From positions 1 to 59,727 of the IMG/VR virus record IMGVR_UViG_3300010412_000015: a stretch of 59,727 bases of DNA, one strand, 5' to 3'. Shown piece after piece: positions 23,347-32,677 of the stretch. The position numbers were made by a program, and so were the translations under genes. Each line of letters opens with the position of its first letter. Position 1 is the stretch's first letter. Origin of the DNA: a virus. A model generated the notes under the pieces. It did not search any database. It saw only the letters and a list, made by a program, of their open reading frames with translations, and was not told where the DNA came from.

Positions 23347-25758
23347 ATGCGCCGAAAGAAAGTAGTCGCGAAGAAGAAGGCACCTTTTGCCTCATCTTCC
23401 ACTGATACCAAGAAGAAGGTGAATCGGAAGAAGAAGGCGGCTTCCAAGAAGACACAGAAGACACCAGAGAAGGTCGCCAATCAGGCCCCCGCAGTCAAGA
23501 CCGAGAGCAAGACAAAGGACAAGCACCTGTCTCGCTTCCAGGCCCTGCTGCCGGACATCGAGGGTCTGACCGAACGCATCATCCAGGCCGACCTGGATCA
23601 CACCCAGGCCATGGACGTGACCTCCAAGGCCGACGAGCTGGTGGACTGGGCACCGAACGCACTGAGCTGGTGCTCAGATAAGCGCTTTCTGGGCATGAAC
23701 CCCTTCGCCAAGCAATGCGAGATTCTCCTACACCTGTTTGAGGAGTGGTGCCCGCGCTGTTCCGACAACGACTACGTGAAGAGCATCCCGGTCAAAGACT
23801 CGTTCGAGCGGGTGATGTCCAAGGTCGCGCTCCTGGAGTTCGGGAAGTGCCCCCACTGCGGCTACACCAAGGGCCAAGGCCGCCGGGACGGCCACTTCAT
23901 CGACCCGGTGGAGCTGGTGGCCCCGGTCGGCCAGCGGTCAGGCAAGAGCGCGGTGACAGCTATGGCATCATCGTACCTCATCCATCGGAACCTGATGCTC
24001 CCGCTGCCCTGGCAGGAGTACGGGCTGCTCGGCGGCCAGATCCTCGACTTCACCTTCGTGGCCACCACGAAGCAACAGTCTGAGAAGACCCTCTGGGGTC
24101 AGTTCAAGGGCCTGTTCACTGGGTCCCAGTGGTTCAAGAGCTACAAAGAGGTCTGTGACCTTGAAGGCAAGAAGGCGGGCGCCCAGGTGACTGTGAAGTC
24201 GCTGGAGACCTACCTGCTCTTCGGACACAAGGGCATCTTGATCTACTTCGCGGCCAACGATCCTGCCGGCCTGCGCGGTTCGACTCGTTTCGGCTCGGCC
24301 ATCGACGAGCTGTCCTGGTTCGGGAACAAGGAAGGCGGCGTTCGCGCCAATGGCCCGGAGACCTATGCCGCCTTGAACAACTCCTGCCTGACGCTCCGCT
24401 CAGCGGTCCAGCATGAGATCAAGCGGAACCCCGAGACCAACTGGCCGATGCCGATGCTCTTCAACGTGTCGTCCCCGGTATCCATGGACGACCCCCTGAT
24501 GGTCCTCTACCGCGACTCGGCCGACAACCCCCGTGCCGTCCGCAAGCACTGGGCGACCTGGGAAGCGCACCCGACCAACACCAAGGAGTTCCTTGCTGAG
24601 ATCGGCGAGATGTCCAAGCCGATGTCGGACAGAGACTATGGCGCCCAGCCTCCGCTGGCGCACAACCCTCTGGTCCGCCGCACCGACATCGTGACCGAGG
24701 CGTTCAAAAGCCCGCTGGCGCTTGAGGAGCGCTACGGCCCCGTCATCCGCCCCTACGCTCTCGGCTTCATCGAAGAGAGGGAAGTCCAGGTCGGCATCCG
24801 GACCTCCATGATGCTGTCCGCTGGCCTTCAGGAAAACCTCCAGATGCCGGACTGGGGTTCCCTGAAAAGCCTCTCGGCAGCCGACCTGGAGACTCTTGGG
24901 CCGCGCAGGGCGCTGTTCGAGGACCTGGTGCAGCGTCCCCCTGACCAGCGGATGCACATCATGGGCGTAGACTTGGGGCACTCGAACAACGCCCTGGGCG
25001 TGGTCTGTGGCTTCCTCAGCTCCGCCGGACAGTTCATCACGGACTTCGTGTTGGAGGTGAAGCCTCACGATAGGCTCACCATCGATATCGCGGATGTCTT
25101 CAACAAGCTCATCCTGCCTCTGGTAGACCGCCTCAACGTGGTCGCGGTCTTCTACGACACCTGGTCCTCCCTACATCAGATCCAAGAGCTGTCGGCCAAG
25201 TTCGGCTCGCTGGGTCCGCTGAACGACAAGGCATCACGGCGGTCTTGGCTACATAAGCTGGCCAAGCGGAATGAGCGTCCTGCCTTCATCGCCGACAAGT
25301 ACAGCCTGAACATGGCGGATGCGCTGATGCTGGTGTCTCGATTGGAGCAAGGTGACTGCCTGTTCCCTGCCATGGAGGTCGGGTTCATGGACCTCATGGT
25401 CAACAAGAACCTCAACCCATCGGACTATCCCTACACGCACCTCGCCCTTCAGATGGCCACCATCAGGTCCTCCGGGAATCGGCTCCTCAAGCCCCTGAAC
25501 CGGGATGACGACATCTTCCGGGCCTGGGCGAACGCGGCAGTCCCCGCGTTCTCGAACGAGTTGGTCATTGACCTGCTGAATCAGGAGTACCGGGCGCAGC
25601 CTTCTCAGAAGAGGAACGCAAGCTCCTTTCACGTCTCCATGGGTCAGACAGGCAAGGGCATCAGACAAGTCGGAAACATGGGTGGAGGCACAGTCTCTAC
25701 AAGTGGGACTGCGGGTTTCCCCGTAGTTGTGCGCAAGGGCGGTACCCGAGGGCTATGA
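23347..25758 (+). CDS. terL: Terminase large subunit
   Basis: 803 residues, long for the family because of a Lys-rich N-terminal extension of about 55 residues (RRKKVVAKKKAPF, NRKKKAASKKT). The ATPase has a Walker A-like VGQRSGKSA near residue 197 and Walker B SAIDELSWF near 318. The nuclease half shows MGVDLGHSNNA near 540 (first Asp), VVAVFYDTWSS near 602, and LNMADALMLVSRLE near 655. A CxxC pair (EEWCPRC) and a second (KCPHCGY) lie between residues 137 and 175 and may bind zinc. It cuts and pumps DNA into the prohead through the portal encoded downstream. The stop overlaps the next start (ATGA). Confidence 0.92.
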   Translation: MRRKKVVAKKKAPFASSSTDTKKKVNRKKKAASKKTQKTPEKVANQAPAVKTESKTKDKHLSRFQALLPDIEGLTERIIQADLDHTQAMDVTSKADELVDWAPNALSWCSDKRFLGMNPFAKQCEILLHLFEEWCPRCSDNDYVKSIPVKDSFERVMSKVALLEFGKCPHCGYTKGQGRRDGHFIDPVELVAPVGQRSGKSAVTAMASSYLIHRNLMLPLPWQEYGLLGGQILDFTFVATTKQQSEKTLWGQFKGLFTGSQWFKSYKEVCDLEGKKAGAQVTVKSLETYLLFGHKGILIYFAANDPAGLRGSTRFGSAIDELSWFGNKEGGVRANGPETYAALNNSCLTLRSAVQHEIKRNPETNWPMPMLFNVSSPVSMDDPLMVLYRDSADNPRAVRKHWATWEAHPTNTKEFLAEIGEMSKPMSDRDYGAQPPLAHNPLVRRTDIVTEAFKSPLALEERYGPVIRPYALGFIEEREVQVGIRTSMMLSAGLQENLQMPDWGSLKSLSAADLETLGPRRALFEDLVQRPPDQRMHIMGVDLGHSNNALGVVCGFLSSAGQFITDFVLEVKPHDRLTIDIADVFNKLILPLVDRLNVVAVFYDTWSSLHQIQELSAKFGSLGPLNDKASRRSWLHKLAKRNERPAFIADKYSLNMADALMLVSRLEQGDCLFPAMEVGFMDLMVNKNLNPSDYPYTHLALQMATIRSSGNRLLKPLNRDDDIFRAWANAAVPAFSNELVIDLLNQEYRAQPSQKRNASSFHVSMGQTGKGIRQVGNMGGGTVSTSGTAGFPVVVRKGGTRGL

Positions 25759-26327
25759 GTGGCCTCAACGGGCAAGAGCTGAACGGAGCGGCTATGTCGG
25801 GCAAGATTACCGGAACATTCGACGAGATTTGGAACCAGGGGATGGAGGCAAACGCCAAGGCGCTCGGCGTCCGCGATGGCGATCTCCCCAAGGTCCGGGC
25901 CAAGGTCAAGAACCTCTTCATCTCTGCCGGGTGGGCGTCTCCCGAGGGCGACGTGGAGTTCGTGAGCCAGCTCGACGCGGCCAACGCCCTTCAAGCGGCT
26001 CGGAAGGAGCTGTCGCGGGTGGCGGAGCGGGTGGCGCATGAGGGCAAGGTCGTCCGGGCGACGGCCGGCACTACGCCCACCAAGAGCCAGGTCCTCTCGG
26101 CCTCGGCTGGGTCAGACCCGACCGGTCCTACCACCGCAACCATCCACACCTCGCACACCATCGAGGCCGGCGCCTTTGCCCCCAAGATGGGCAAGGTCGG
26201 TGACCGTTGCCCGCGCTGCATGGGCTCGATGGAGCCTGTGGGATTGGCCAACGGCAAGGGGGCAATCTACTGTACCCGGGATCGGGTCGTGGTTCCCCTT
26301 TCACAAGACACCCAGGTGCGGTACTAA
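25755..26327 (+). CDS. Head-block protein with C-terminal zinc ribbon
   Basis: 190 residues from ATG 25755, overlapping the terL stop; ATG 25794 with ggag upstream is an equally good start. Helical N-terminal half, Thr/Ala/Pro linker, then a zinc ribbon beginning DRCPRCMGSMEPVGLANGKG and ending YCTRD. It sits between terminase and portal, a place often used for small packaging or portal-associated proteins, but no family is recognised. Confidence 0.65.
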   Translation: MSGLNGQELNGAAMSGKITGTFDEIWNQGMEANAKALGVRDGDLPKVRAKVKNLFISAGWASPEGDVEFVSQLDAANALQAARKELSRVAERVAHEGKVVRATAGTTPTKSQVLSASAGSDPTGPTTATIHTSHTIEAGAFAPKMGKVGDRCPRCMGSMEPVGLANGKGAIYCTRDRVVVPLSQDTQVRY

Positions 26328-26333
26328 CGCACC

Positions 26334-28310
26334 ATGATGCGCATCGGTCGCCACAAGCGGTACATCTCGAATGCTCTTGGGGAAGCCGCCCGCCCCAAGG
26401 GTAGTAGTACCAGTGCGGCCAACGATACCGGGTCTGTGGTATCCGGTCTCAAGAGCCGGCGCGGTTTCGTGCAGGGTGAGGATGGCCGAGTTCAAGCAGC
26501 GGTGCTGCATGAGCCCCTAGTGCCAAAGAAGACCGAGAAGGTCACTGCCATCGGTACGGGGTCTCCGGCCTCGGGCTTCGGTGGTGGTGGCGGTTCTGGT
26601 GGTCTTGGTGGTGGGGGAGGCGGCTTTGGCAACTCGTCGGCCCGCGTAGACCGATACAACCCGGTCTACGACGATCTCTCTCGCGGCACCGTTGCTGAGG
26701 ACTGGATTCCTCGGGACCCTCGCCTCCAGAACCGCATGTTCCGCATCATGTACAACCGTGGGGTCATCGAAGGCCCCGTGGTTGAGACCATCGCAGAGAT
26801 GTGCTGGTCTGACTTCGACCTAGCGGGCATCGCGGATGAGAAGATCCTTGATACCTACTGGGCGGCCAAAGAGAACGTCCGAGTAGACCGGTACCTGGAG
26901 GACATCACCAAGGAGTACCTGGTCATCGGTCGGGTGGTCATCCAGATGGTGCTGGATGCTCAGGCGGGCATCTGGTCCGACATGATCATCCACGATGCGG
27001 ACTACCTCAACATCGGGGCCATCCCGCGTGCGGGCTTCATGCCCAAGATCGACCTCATCCCAAGCCCTGAGATCCAGGCGTGGGTGAAGTCCACGGACGA
27101 GCGCGACATCGAGAGCCGCATGGGGATGCCCAAGGAGCTGCTCGATGCGATGGCCCAGAACCAGCCCATCCCGCTCGACCCCACCACCACGGCCTACTTG
27201 CCTCGTCGTTCGTTCTTCAACGACGTGTACGGCACCAGCTTCTTCGTTCGGAACATCCCGCTGTGGGGCCTGGAGAAGAGCCTCATCAACGCGACCCTGA
27301 CTGGCCACCGCCGCCGCGCCGGACCCATCACCCAGATTTCTGTGGGCTCTGAGCAGTGGGAACCTACGCCGGAGCAGATCGACGCCTTGGTGGCTGCCTA
27401 TACGGCGGCCGAAGAGGATTCGGTCTCCTCAACCATCGGCACCCGGTACGACGTTCAGTTCAACCAGATCCGTGGCTCCCTCCAGGAGATGTGGAAGTGG
27501 CAGGACGAGTGGAGCTTCCTCCAGGAGGCCAAGCTCAAGATGTTCGGTGTTTCTGAGCAGCTCATCATGGGCGACATGAACATCGACACTACTACGGCCC
27601 CCACGATCTTCATGGAGCGGCTCAAGGCTCACCGCCGCTACGTGGTCGAGACCTTCCTCATCCAGAAGTTCTTCCGTGCTCTGGCTGTGGTCCACAACTT
27701 CCGCCGCCGTTCTCAGGCTGAGCTGAAGCACCGCATCATCATCAACGATGATGAGCACGAGCTGATCCTCCCCACCATCATCTTCCACAAGAACCTCGAC
27801 ACCACAGCCGACATGGCCCGGGCTGACCTGCTCGACAAGTTGGAAGAGGTCGGTCTCCCAGTTGGCATGGCGGAGTGGAATCGGACCCTGGGCGGTGGCG
27901 AACTGATTGACCGTATGCGCTCGGCCAAGGAAGACCTCCACTTCCGTCTCGAAGCCATGCGGTTCCAGGCCCTGAAGCAGAAGGTCATGGACCTCTCTGA
28001 GGGCGCCTCATCGACGGAGAACCTCGATGAGGAGATCAAGAAGCTCCAGAAGGAACTGGAGGGCATCGAGTTCGCCGACGATGACGAGAGCTACAACATC
28101 AACCCGCTGACGCGCACAGAAAAGCGCAGGGCTCGGGAGATGTCGGATGGTGTGATTGAGTCCCGCGCAGACGGAAGCCTGTCACCCTCTCAAGTGTATC
28201 GCCCCCAAGATACCGCTCAAAGAGGCACTCCTGAGCATGACCTTTCACTTGATCGGTCACAGCTCAACCGTGATCCCGAGACGCTGAATGCGCCCGGAAA
28301 GGCAGTCTGA
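26334..28310 (+). CDS. Portal protein
   Basis: 658 residues. After a basic N-terminus and a glycine-rich linker (residues about 81-102), the body begins RVDRYNPVYDDLSRGTVAED and contains features of large phage portals: LIPSPEIQAWVKSTDERDIE, RRSFFNDVYGTSFFVRNIP, and a long stem-like helix region with KWQDEWSFLQEAKLKMFG and IMGDMNIDTTTAPTIFMERL. Position between terL and the prohead protease is the standard head-gene order. The C-terminus is Ser/Asp/Pro-rich. It would form the dodecameric DNA channel. Confidence 0.85.
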   Translation: MMRIGRHKRYISNALGEAARPKGSSTSAANDTGSVVSGLKSRRGFVQGEDGRVQAAVLHEPLVPKKTEKVTAIGTGSPASGFGGGGGSGGLGGGGGGFGNSSARVDRYNPVYDDLSRGTVAEDWIPRDPRLQNRMFRIMYNRGVIEGPVVETIAEMCWSDFDLAGIADEKILDTYWAAKENVRVDRYLEDITKEYLVIGRVVIQMVLDAQAGIWSDMIIHDADYLNIGAIPRAGFMPKIDLIPSPEIQAWVKSTDERDIESRMGMPKELLDAMAQNQPIPLDPTTTAYLPRRSFFNDVYGTSFFVRNIPLWGLEKSLINATLTGHRRRAGPITQISVGSEQWEPTPEQIDALVAAYTAAEEDSVSSTIGTRYDVQFNQIRGSLQEMWKWQDEWSFLQEAKLKMFGVSEQLIMGDMNIDTTTAPTIFMERLKAHRRYVVETFLIQKFFRALAVVHNFRRRSQAELKHRIIINDDEHELILPTIIFHKNLDTTADMARADLLDKLEEVGLPVGMAEWNRTLGGGELIDRMRSAKEDLHFRLEAMRFQALKQKVMDLSEGASSTENLDEEIKKLQKELEGIEFADDDESYNINPLTRTEKRRAREMSDGVIESRADGSLSPSQVYRPQDTAQRGTPEHDLSLDRSQLNRDPETLNAPGKAV

Positions 28311-28313
28311 ACC

Positions 28314-29132
28314 ATGACCACGCTCATCATGCCCGACCAGAACGTGCTGTCCGCAGCGGTTGACGGCGGTAGCCACCACATCGTTCGTTCCTATGCCGAC
28401 CAGATCAACACCGAGGAGTCCTTCCGCCTGAGCTACGAGCGTGGCGGAGCCGACGGACGGCTGCTCATGGCTTCGGCTTCGGCGGTGGACCGCAGCTCGG
28501 TGGTGGACGTGTCCTGGCTGCCGGCCGCCTCGGAGGCGTACTGCATCTCATCGGACATCCGCGACTACGTGATCGCTGAGGTACCGATCGTCGAAGGCGA
28601 CGTGCCGAACCGCAACATGCACTGCTTCCTGACCAGCCGCCTGGTCGAGTTCGTGCCCAAGTTCGGTGTCCAGGCGTACAAGACCTTCGTCGGCAAGCCG
28701 GTCTTCTACGAGCACCAGCACGACGACAACACCAAGGCCAAGGGCGTCATTCTCGATGCCTCGATGCGTCAGGTGAACGGCCGCTGGTTCACCATGATCC
28801 TCAAGGCTTTCGACCGGACCAAGGACCGGAAGCTGGCCGAGGACGTGCTGTCAGGCAAGCGTCGTGGCCACTCGATGTCGGCCTGGACCTCCAACTTCGA
28901 CTGCGGCTTCTGTGGGCACAGGTGGGACACCTCCTACCCGCTGTCCTGTGAGCACGCGAAGGGTCCGATGCAGAAGCGCGTCCAGGGCCGCTACACCGGC
29001 CTCGGCGACATCATCAACGGCTCGCTGGTCTACGCGGCCACCCACGAGTTCTACTTCTTCGAGAGCAGCTCGGTGGGTGATCCGGCCAACTACGGTGCCA
29101 TGCAGGTGGACCAGGTTCCGTTCGGGGGCTGA
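28314..29132 (+). CDS. Prohead maturation protease
   Basis: 272 residues. The segment FVGKPVFYEHQHDDNTKAKG supplies a His (H134) and GKRRGHSMSAWTSNF the Ser (about S187-S189) in the spacing of T4 gp21-type prohead proteases. A small zinc-like cluster (CGFCGHRW, then CEHAKG) and the closing FYFFESSSVGDPANYG match the wider family of phage head maturation proteases. T4-type enzymes cut after Glu in hydrophobic-x-Glu sites. Several leader peptides in this window end in such a site, and the capsid protein has VVEA at 33-36, so it is the prime candidate for their processing. Confidence 0.85.
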   Translation: MTTLIMPDQNVLSAAVDGGSHHIVRSYADQINTEESFRLSYERGGADGRLLMASASAVDRSSVVDVSWLPAASEAYCISSDIRDYVIAEVPIVEGDVPNRNMHCFLTSRLVEFVPKFGVQAYKTFVGKPVFYEHQHDDNTKAKGVILDASMRQVNGRWFTMILKAFDRTKDRKLAEDVLSGKRRGHSMSAWTSNFDCGFCGHRWDTSYPLSCEHAKGPMQKRVQGRYTGLGDIINGSLVYAATHEFYFFESSSVGDPANYGAMQVDQVPFGG

Positions 29133-29134
29133 CC

Positions 29135-29536
29135 ATGGACCGCCAGGCTCGCCGCCGTATCGCCCAGGTCCTGAGGGCCGCCGCCGCCGCACTGGATGGT
29201 GCGGGGTTCGGCGGCCCCATGGACCCCGTGAACATCGTGAATCAGATCAACAGGCAGCGCCGGAGCTGGTCCCCTCTGGTCCTCTACAGGATCATTGATG
29301 TGATGGGTAACAAGAGGACGTTCACCGTCTTTTTTGATGGCGGCCGTCTCCGTTACGTCATGCGCACGAACTGGGGAAACAGGGGCTACGAGGTGTCCCC
29401 ATGGGAAGTTGAGGAAGCCCTCCCCAAGAACGTGGACCGCTTCTCCTCCGTCAAGGCGGTGGCCAACTACATCACGTCTCTGCTCAAGCGGTACTACAAG
29501 GTAGTCGAGGTCGAGCAGCTTGAGGAGCTTGACTGA
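29135..29536 (+). CDS. Leader-bearing small head-block protein
   Basis: 133 residues. The leader is textbook: R6, I9-A10, L13-R14, A15-A17, with ALDG at the expected junction. The mature part is a small alpha/beta domain (FTVFFDGGRLRYVMRTNWGN, then KAVANYITSLLKRYYKVVEV), not recognised. Encoded two bases after the protease and overlapping the next leader gene by one base, so these two cargo candidates are made with the protease and capsid proteins. Confidence 0.75.
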   Translation: MDRQARRRIAQVLRAAAAALDGAGFGGPMDPVNIVNQINRQRRSWSPLVLYRIIDVMGNKRTFTVFFDGGRLRYVMRTNWGNRGYEVSPWEVEEALPKNVDRFSSVKAVANYITSLLKRYYKVVEVEQLEELD

Positions 29537-30177
29537 TGAACCGGAAGACCCGCCTCCACATCGCCAAGGTGCTCCGGGCCGCTGCCCAGGCCCTGGACCC
29601 AGTGTCTGCCGACTTCGCGGCCATCCCCCACTTCAAGAACAAGTGGATGCGGCTGTCGGTCAACGACCTCCGCAAGGACCCGAAGCTCCAGGAGGAGCTG
29701 TTCGAGCTGATCCACCTCGCCTACAAGCCCATCGGTGGTCACTTCAAGCTCCGGCGCCCGAAGGACCTGCTGGGCGGTGAGGTCGTCTTCTTCGACGCCG
29801 TGGACATCGACGATGACCCGGACGCCGACGCCGTGGCTCTGATCGACACCAAGCCCGCTGGCGAGAAGCACGTCGGCATGGGTCATGACGGTACCAAGCC
29901 CGCCAAATCGGCCGTCATCAAGCACAAGGCCGATGACCTCAAGAAGCATGGCATCTTCGCCGAAGTGTCAGATGCCATCGCACACATTCTTCTGACCCGC
30001 TACGACATTCCGAGCGTCAACGATCCAGAGACCGTTCGGAAGGTCCTGAAGGGCAAAGAAATCGAGTGGGTAGGCCCCCATCCGTCCGGCAAGTACCCCA
30101 ACAACCCTGGGTGGTACTACAGGGACATCGCGGGCCATCGCCACATGAAGATCATGGTGGGGAAGCCGAAGGCGTAG
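29536..30177 (+). CDS. Leader-bearing head-block protein
   Basis: 213 residues; TGATG overlap with the upstream gene. Leader with R6, I9-A10, L13-R14, A15-A17, and ALDP at the junction. The body has a beta-rich part (GEVVFFDAVDIDDDPDADAV) and a C-terminus GWYYRDIAGHRHMKIMVG-like (residues WYYRDIAGHRHMKIM). No family recognised. It is the last gene before a 185-base non-coding gap. Confidence 0.75.
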   Translation: MNRKTRLHIAKVLRAAAQALDPVSADFAAIPHFKNKWMRLSVNDLRKDPKLQEELFELIHLAYKPIGGHFKLRRPKDLLGGEVVFFDAVDIDDDPDADAVALIDTKPAGEKHVGMGHDGTKPAKSAVIKHKADDLKKHGIFAEVSDAIAHILLTRYDIPSVNDPETVRKVLKGKEIEWVGPHPSGKYPNNPGWYYRDIAGHRHMKIMVGKPKA

Positions 30178-30362
30178 AACACCATCATAAAACCGGGCGG
30201 GAGCAACCTGGTGTTGTAACTCTTGCCCTGTAGCACCCGGCTACACGCAAACAGAAGCCCGGCGTCTACGATAACAGGCTGCCCAGAGCAGCAAAAACCA
30301 AACACAGACTCAGGGCTTCGCTAACCCTGGCTCCAGATACTGGGGCCAGTAGAGGACGAGAA
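30178..30362 (+). promoter_or_regulatory. Non-coding leader before the scaffold/capsid genes
   Basis: 185 bases with no gene. It is AT-richer than its surroundings and holds imperfect inverted repeats (AACACC with GGTGTT at 30178-30215). It ends with a purine-rich gaggacgag ribosome region before ATG 30363. Its position before abundant head proteins makes it a likely promoter region, but I cannot place boxes with confidence. Confidence 0.35.
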
Positions 30363-31721
30363 ATGAACAAGACCAAGAAGCAGGACCTGCTGATCGCCGC
30401 CAAGAAGGTCATGGCTCTGTCGGCCAAGCGCCGCGAGCGCATGGCGAAGGTGAAGGCCGAGGAAGAGGCCGCCCCCGCTGAGGAAGAGGTCGCCGCCGAG
30501 GAAGAGGCTGCGCCCGCCGAGGAGGAAGAGGCCGCCCCCGCCGAGGAAGAGGAGGCCCCCGTGGCCGCTTCCGTCAAGGCCAAGACCAAGGCTGCTGCCA
30601 AGGCCAAGACCAAGGCTGCGACCAAGACCAAGGCCGATGCGGTCGGCGGTCTGCCGCCCGCCAACGGTGGCTTCGAGGGCCAGCAGCTCGCGAAGGCCAA
30701 GGACTCCGCCAACCTCGGTGAGGAGGAGTACGGCTACAGCATCCCGCCGGAGCTGGAGCAGGCCATCGAGGAAGGCAAGGCCGAGGACTCCAAGGACGAG
30801 TCCTACCAGCCGGGCGTGCTCGTGCCCCCGGGCCTGGAGGACGCTGTGATGGCCGTGGCCGACCCGGCTACCCTCAGCAAGGCCGATTCGGACATCCGCT
30901 TCGACCTCGTTCCCTTCGTCCCCGAGACCGCCACCACCGCTGCCGAGGTCCTCAACGCGGGCGCGCACTGGGTGCTCTTCGCCAACGGTGACCCCGTGGC
31001 CAAGATCAACCTGGCCGACCAGGAGAACGCGGGCCGCATCGCCGCTCACTTCGTGAGCGAGGACTACGCCCGTTCGGTCATCCAGGGCATCCAGGCCGTG
31101 GGCCTCCACGAGACCCTCGCCTCGGTCAAGGCCAAGCCCTACGTGGCCAAGATCGACGAGAACGCCAAGATCGCGCAGATCAAGGCGCAGCTCGAAGCCC
31201 AGGCCAAGGAGACCCTCCGCGTCCAGACCGCCAACACCAAGAGCAAGTTCGTCGAGAACCTCGCCCTGGTGCTGGAGGCCAGCGCCTCGAACTTCATCGT
31301 CGAGAACCCCCTCAAGGACGCCCTCATCGCCTTCATGGCGTCGGCGGGCATCCCCGAGGCCATGGCGGCCGAGGGCGTGGACAACGCCTTCTTCCAGCAC
31401 GGCGTGAAGACCATCGCGGGCTTCCTCGACAAGGCCGAGGAGTGGGCGAACTACACCTCCGAGGCGCAGGCCGAGCTGCGTGCGACCCTGGAGGCCGCTG
31501 GCCGTCGGTCGCGTCCGCTGCCCAGCCAGCTCACCCCGGCGCAGATCAACCCCGACTACGACCGCAACCTGGCGAACCGGATGGCTGCCTCCGCCATCCC
31601 CGTCCAGCAGCCCGCCAAGATCGAGGCGGCTTCGAGCAGCACCGCCCTCGACCCCACGCCTGCGTCCTCGTCCTCCAAGGACAGCTACCGCAAGCGCTTC
31701 GGCGGTTTCCGCACCTACTGA
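30363..31721 (+). CDS. Putative scaffold or internal head protein
   Basis: 452 residues. N-terminus MNKTKKQDLLIAAKKVMALS may be a distant version of the shared leader. Residues about 30-70 are runs of Glu-Ala (AEEEAAPAEEE repeats), then Lys-Ala runs (KAKTKAAAKAKTKA), followed by a mostly helical body with long coiled-coil stretches (AKIAQIKAQLEAQAKETLRV) and a C-terminus ending SYRKRFGGFRTY. Acidic, helical, low-complexity proteins between protease and capsid genes are usually scaffolds; the basic C-terminus would suit capsid contact. AKIEA near the C-terminus could be a protease site. Call is inferred from position and composition. Confidence 0.6.
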   Translation: MNKTKKQDLLIAAKKVMALSAKRRERMAKVKAEEEAAPAEEEVAAEEEAAPAEEEEAAPAEEEEAPVAASVKAKTKAAAKAKTKAATKTKADAVGGLPPANGGFEGQQLAKAKDSANLGEEEYGYSIPPELEQAIEEGKAEDSKDESYQPGVLVPPGLEDAVMAVADPATLSKADSDIRFDLVPFVPETATTAAEVLNAGAHWVLFANGDPVAKINLADQENAGRIAAHFVSEDYARSVIQGIQAVGLHETLASVKAKPYVAKIDENAKIAQIKAQLEAQAKETLRVQTANTKSKFVENLALVLEASASNFIVENPLKDALIAFMASAGIPEAMAAEGVDNAFFQHGVKTIAGFLDKAEEWANYTSEAQAELRATLEAAGRRSRPLPSQLTPAQINPDYDRNLANRMAASAIPVQQPAKIEAASSSTALDPTPASSSSKDSYRKRFGGFRTY

Positions 31722-31819
31722 GGTGATGGAGAGCAGCTCTACCGTAGCTGAGATGTACTGAAACCGAGACACTTACACACCCTCAACATCACCCCTTCAG
31801 TGGGGGAAGGAAAGAAACA

Positions 31820-32569
31820 ATGGCTATCAACCTCAACCTTTCGATCATGGAGCACAAGAAGGACGTGCTCCTCGATCCCTCCTACACCGGCGCGCTGGAG
31901 CGCGGCATGGTCATGGTGGACGCCGGCTTCAACGCGGCGGGCGAGCGCCTCGTGGCGCCCTCCGCTGGCGCGGGCGGCGAGCGCCCCGTGGGCTTCCTGT
32001 GGCTCTCGGAGACCAACCAGGCTCAGGTGCCGATCATCGAGAAGCTCGCGGTCCCCGCTGCGGCTCCTCTGACCCTCACGCTCCGTGAGCGTCCCGCGAA
32101 CGATGCCGCTGGCGTCCGTGCCTACAACACCGACACCGGCGCGGCCATCACCATCGTGGACGGCGCTCCCGGCGCGGGCCAGCTCGGCCTCGCGGCGGCC
32201 CCCTCCAAGGTGGTCACCGCCGATGTCGGCCTCGCTGGCGTGAACGTCACCCTCGTGTACGAGTTCGCCATCTCCGCTCAGGAGCTGGCGCGTCGCGGCG
32301 GCCGTCGTTCGGTCAACCAGGGTGCCGAGGGCCTCTACAACCAGGTGACCATCGTGTACGGCAACTGCACGATCTTCACCTCGTGCTTCGACCCCTCCGA
32401 CGCCCTCGACGTGGCCGCCAACGTGGCCATCAACAGCGGCCCGGGTGGTGACTGCGTGCTCGGCGGTGCCGGCACGCTCGTGGGCACCAAGGTCGCGGCG
32501 CCCCAGATGCTTCTCACCCCCGGTGTGGAGCAGGCGTTCATCGGCGTGGAGTGCAACCTCCCCGGCTGA
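31820..32569 (+). CDS. Putative head decoration or accessory capsid protein
   Basis: 249 residues starting MAINLNLSIMEHKKDVLLDP. Ala/Gly/Val/Thr-rich, with almost no Lys after residue 15, and beta-strand pattern throughout (APLTLTLRERPAND, NVTLVYEFAISAQELARRGG), as in abundant virion surface proteins. It has a strong ribosome site (ggaaggaaag), a 98-base leader with a short CCCC/GGGG hairpin at 31791-31804, and a strong terminator directly after, all consistent with high expression. No family recognised. Confidence 0.6.
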   Translation: MAINLNLSIMEHKKDVLLDPSYTGALERGMVMVDAGFNAAGERLVAPSAGAGGERPVGFLWLSETNQAQVPIIEKLAVPAAAPLTLTLRERPANDAAGVRAYNTDTGAAITIVDGAPGAGQLGLAAAPSKVVTADVGLAGVNVTLVYEFAISAQELARRGGRRSVNQGAEGLYNQVTIVYGNCTIFTSCFDPSDALDVAANVAINSGPGGDCVLGGAGTLVGTKVAAPQMLLTPGVEQAFIGVECNLPG

Positions 32570-32575
32570 TGATGT

Positions 32576-32626
32576 GAGCTGAGCCCCTGGCCAATAAAGG
32601 CCGGGGGCTCAGCTCCTTCTTTCACA
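32576..32626 (+). terminator. Strong intrinsic terminator after the decoration gene
   Basis: Long stem: GAGCTGAGCCCCTGGCC pairs with GGCCGGGGGCTCAGCTC around an AATAAA loop with one bulge, then cttctttc. It begins 7 bases after the stop and separates this gene from the acidic protein gene. Confidence 0.85.
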
Positions 32627-32677
32627 CTCTCTTTCAAGCTCTACGAGCCCGCACTTCACGCTCAGGAGAACAAACCC

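Noticed and set aside
23347-25758. Intein in the large terminase or the reductase, given their length
   Set aside because: The extra length is an N-terminal Lys-rich extension in terL and the usual C-terminal zinc domain in nrdJ; no splicing motifs are seen.
30321-31772. Long open frame on the minus strand, antisense to the putative scaffold gene
   Set aside because: Its composition mirrors the sense codons (Gly/Leu/Val/Arg runs opposite Ala/Glu/Lys runs), it has no ribosome site, and the sense gene fits operon order.
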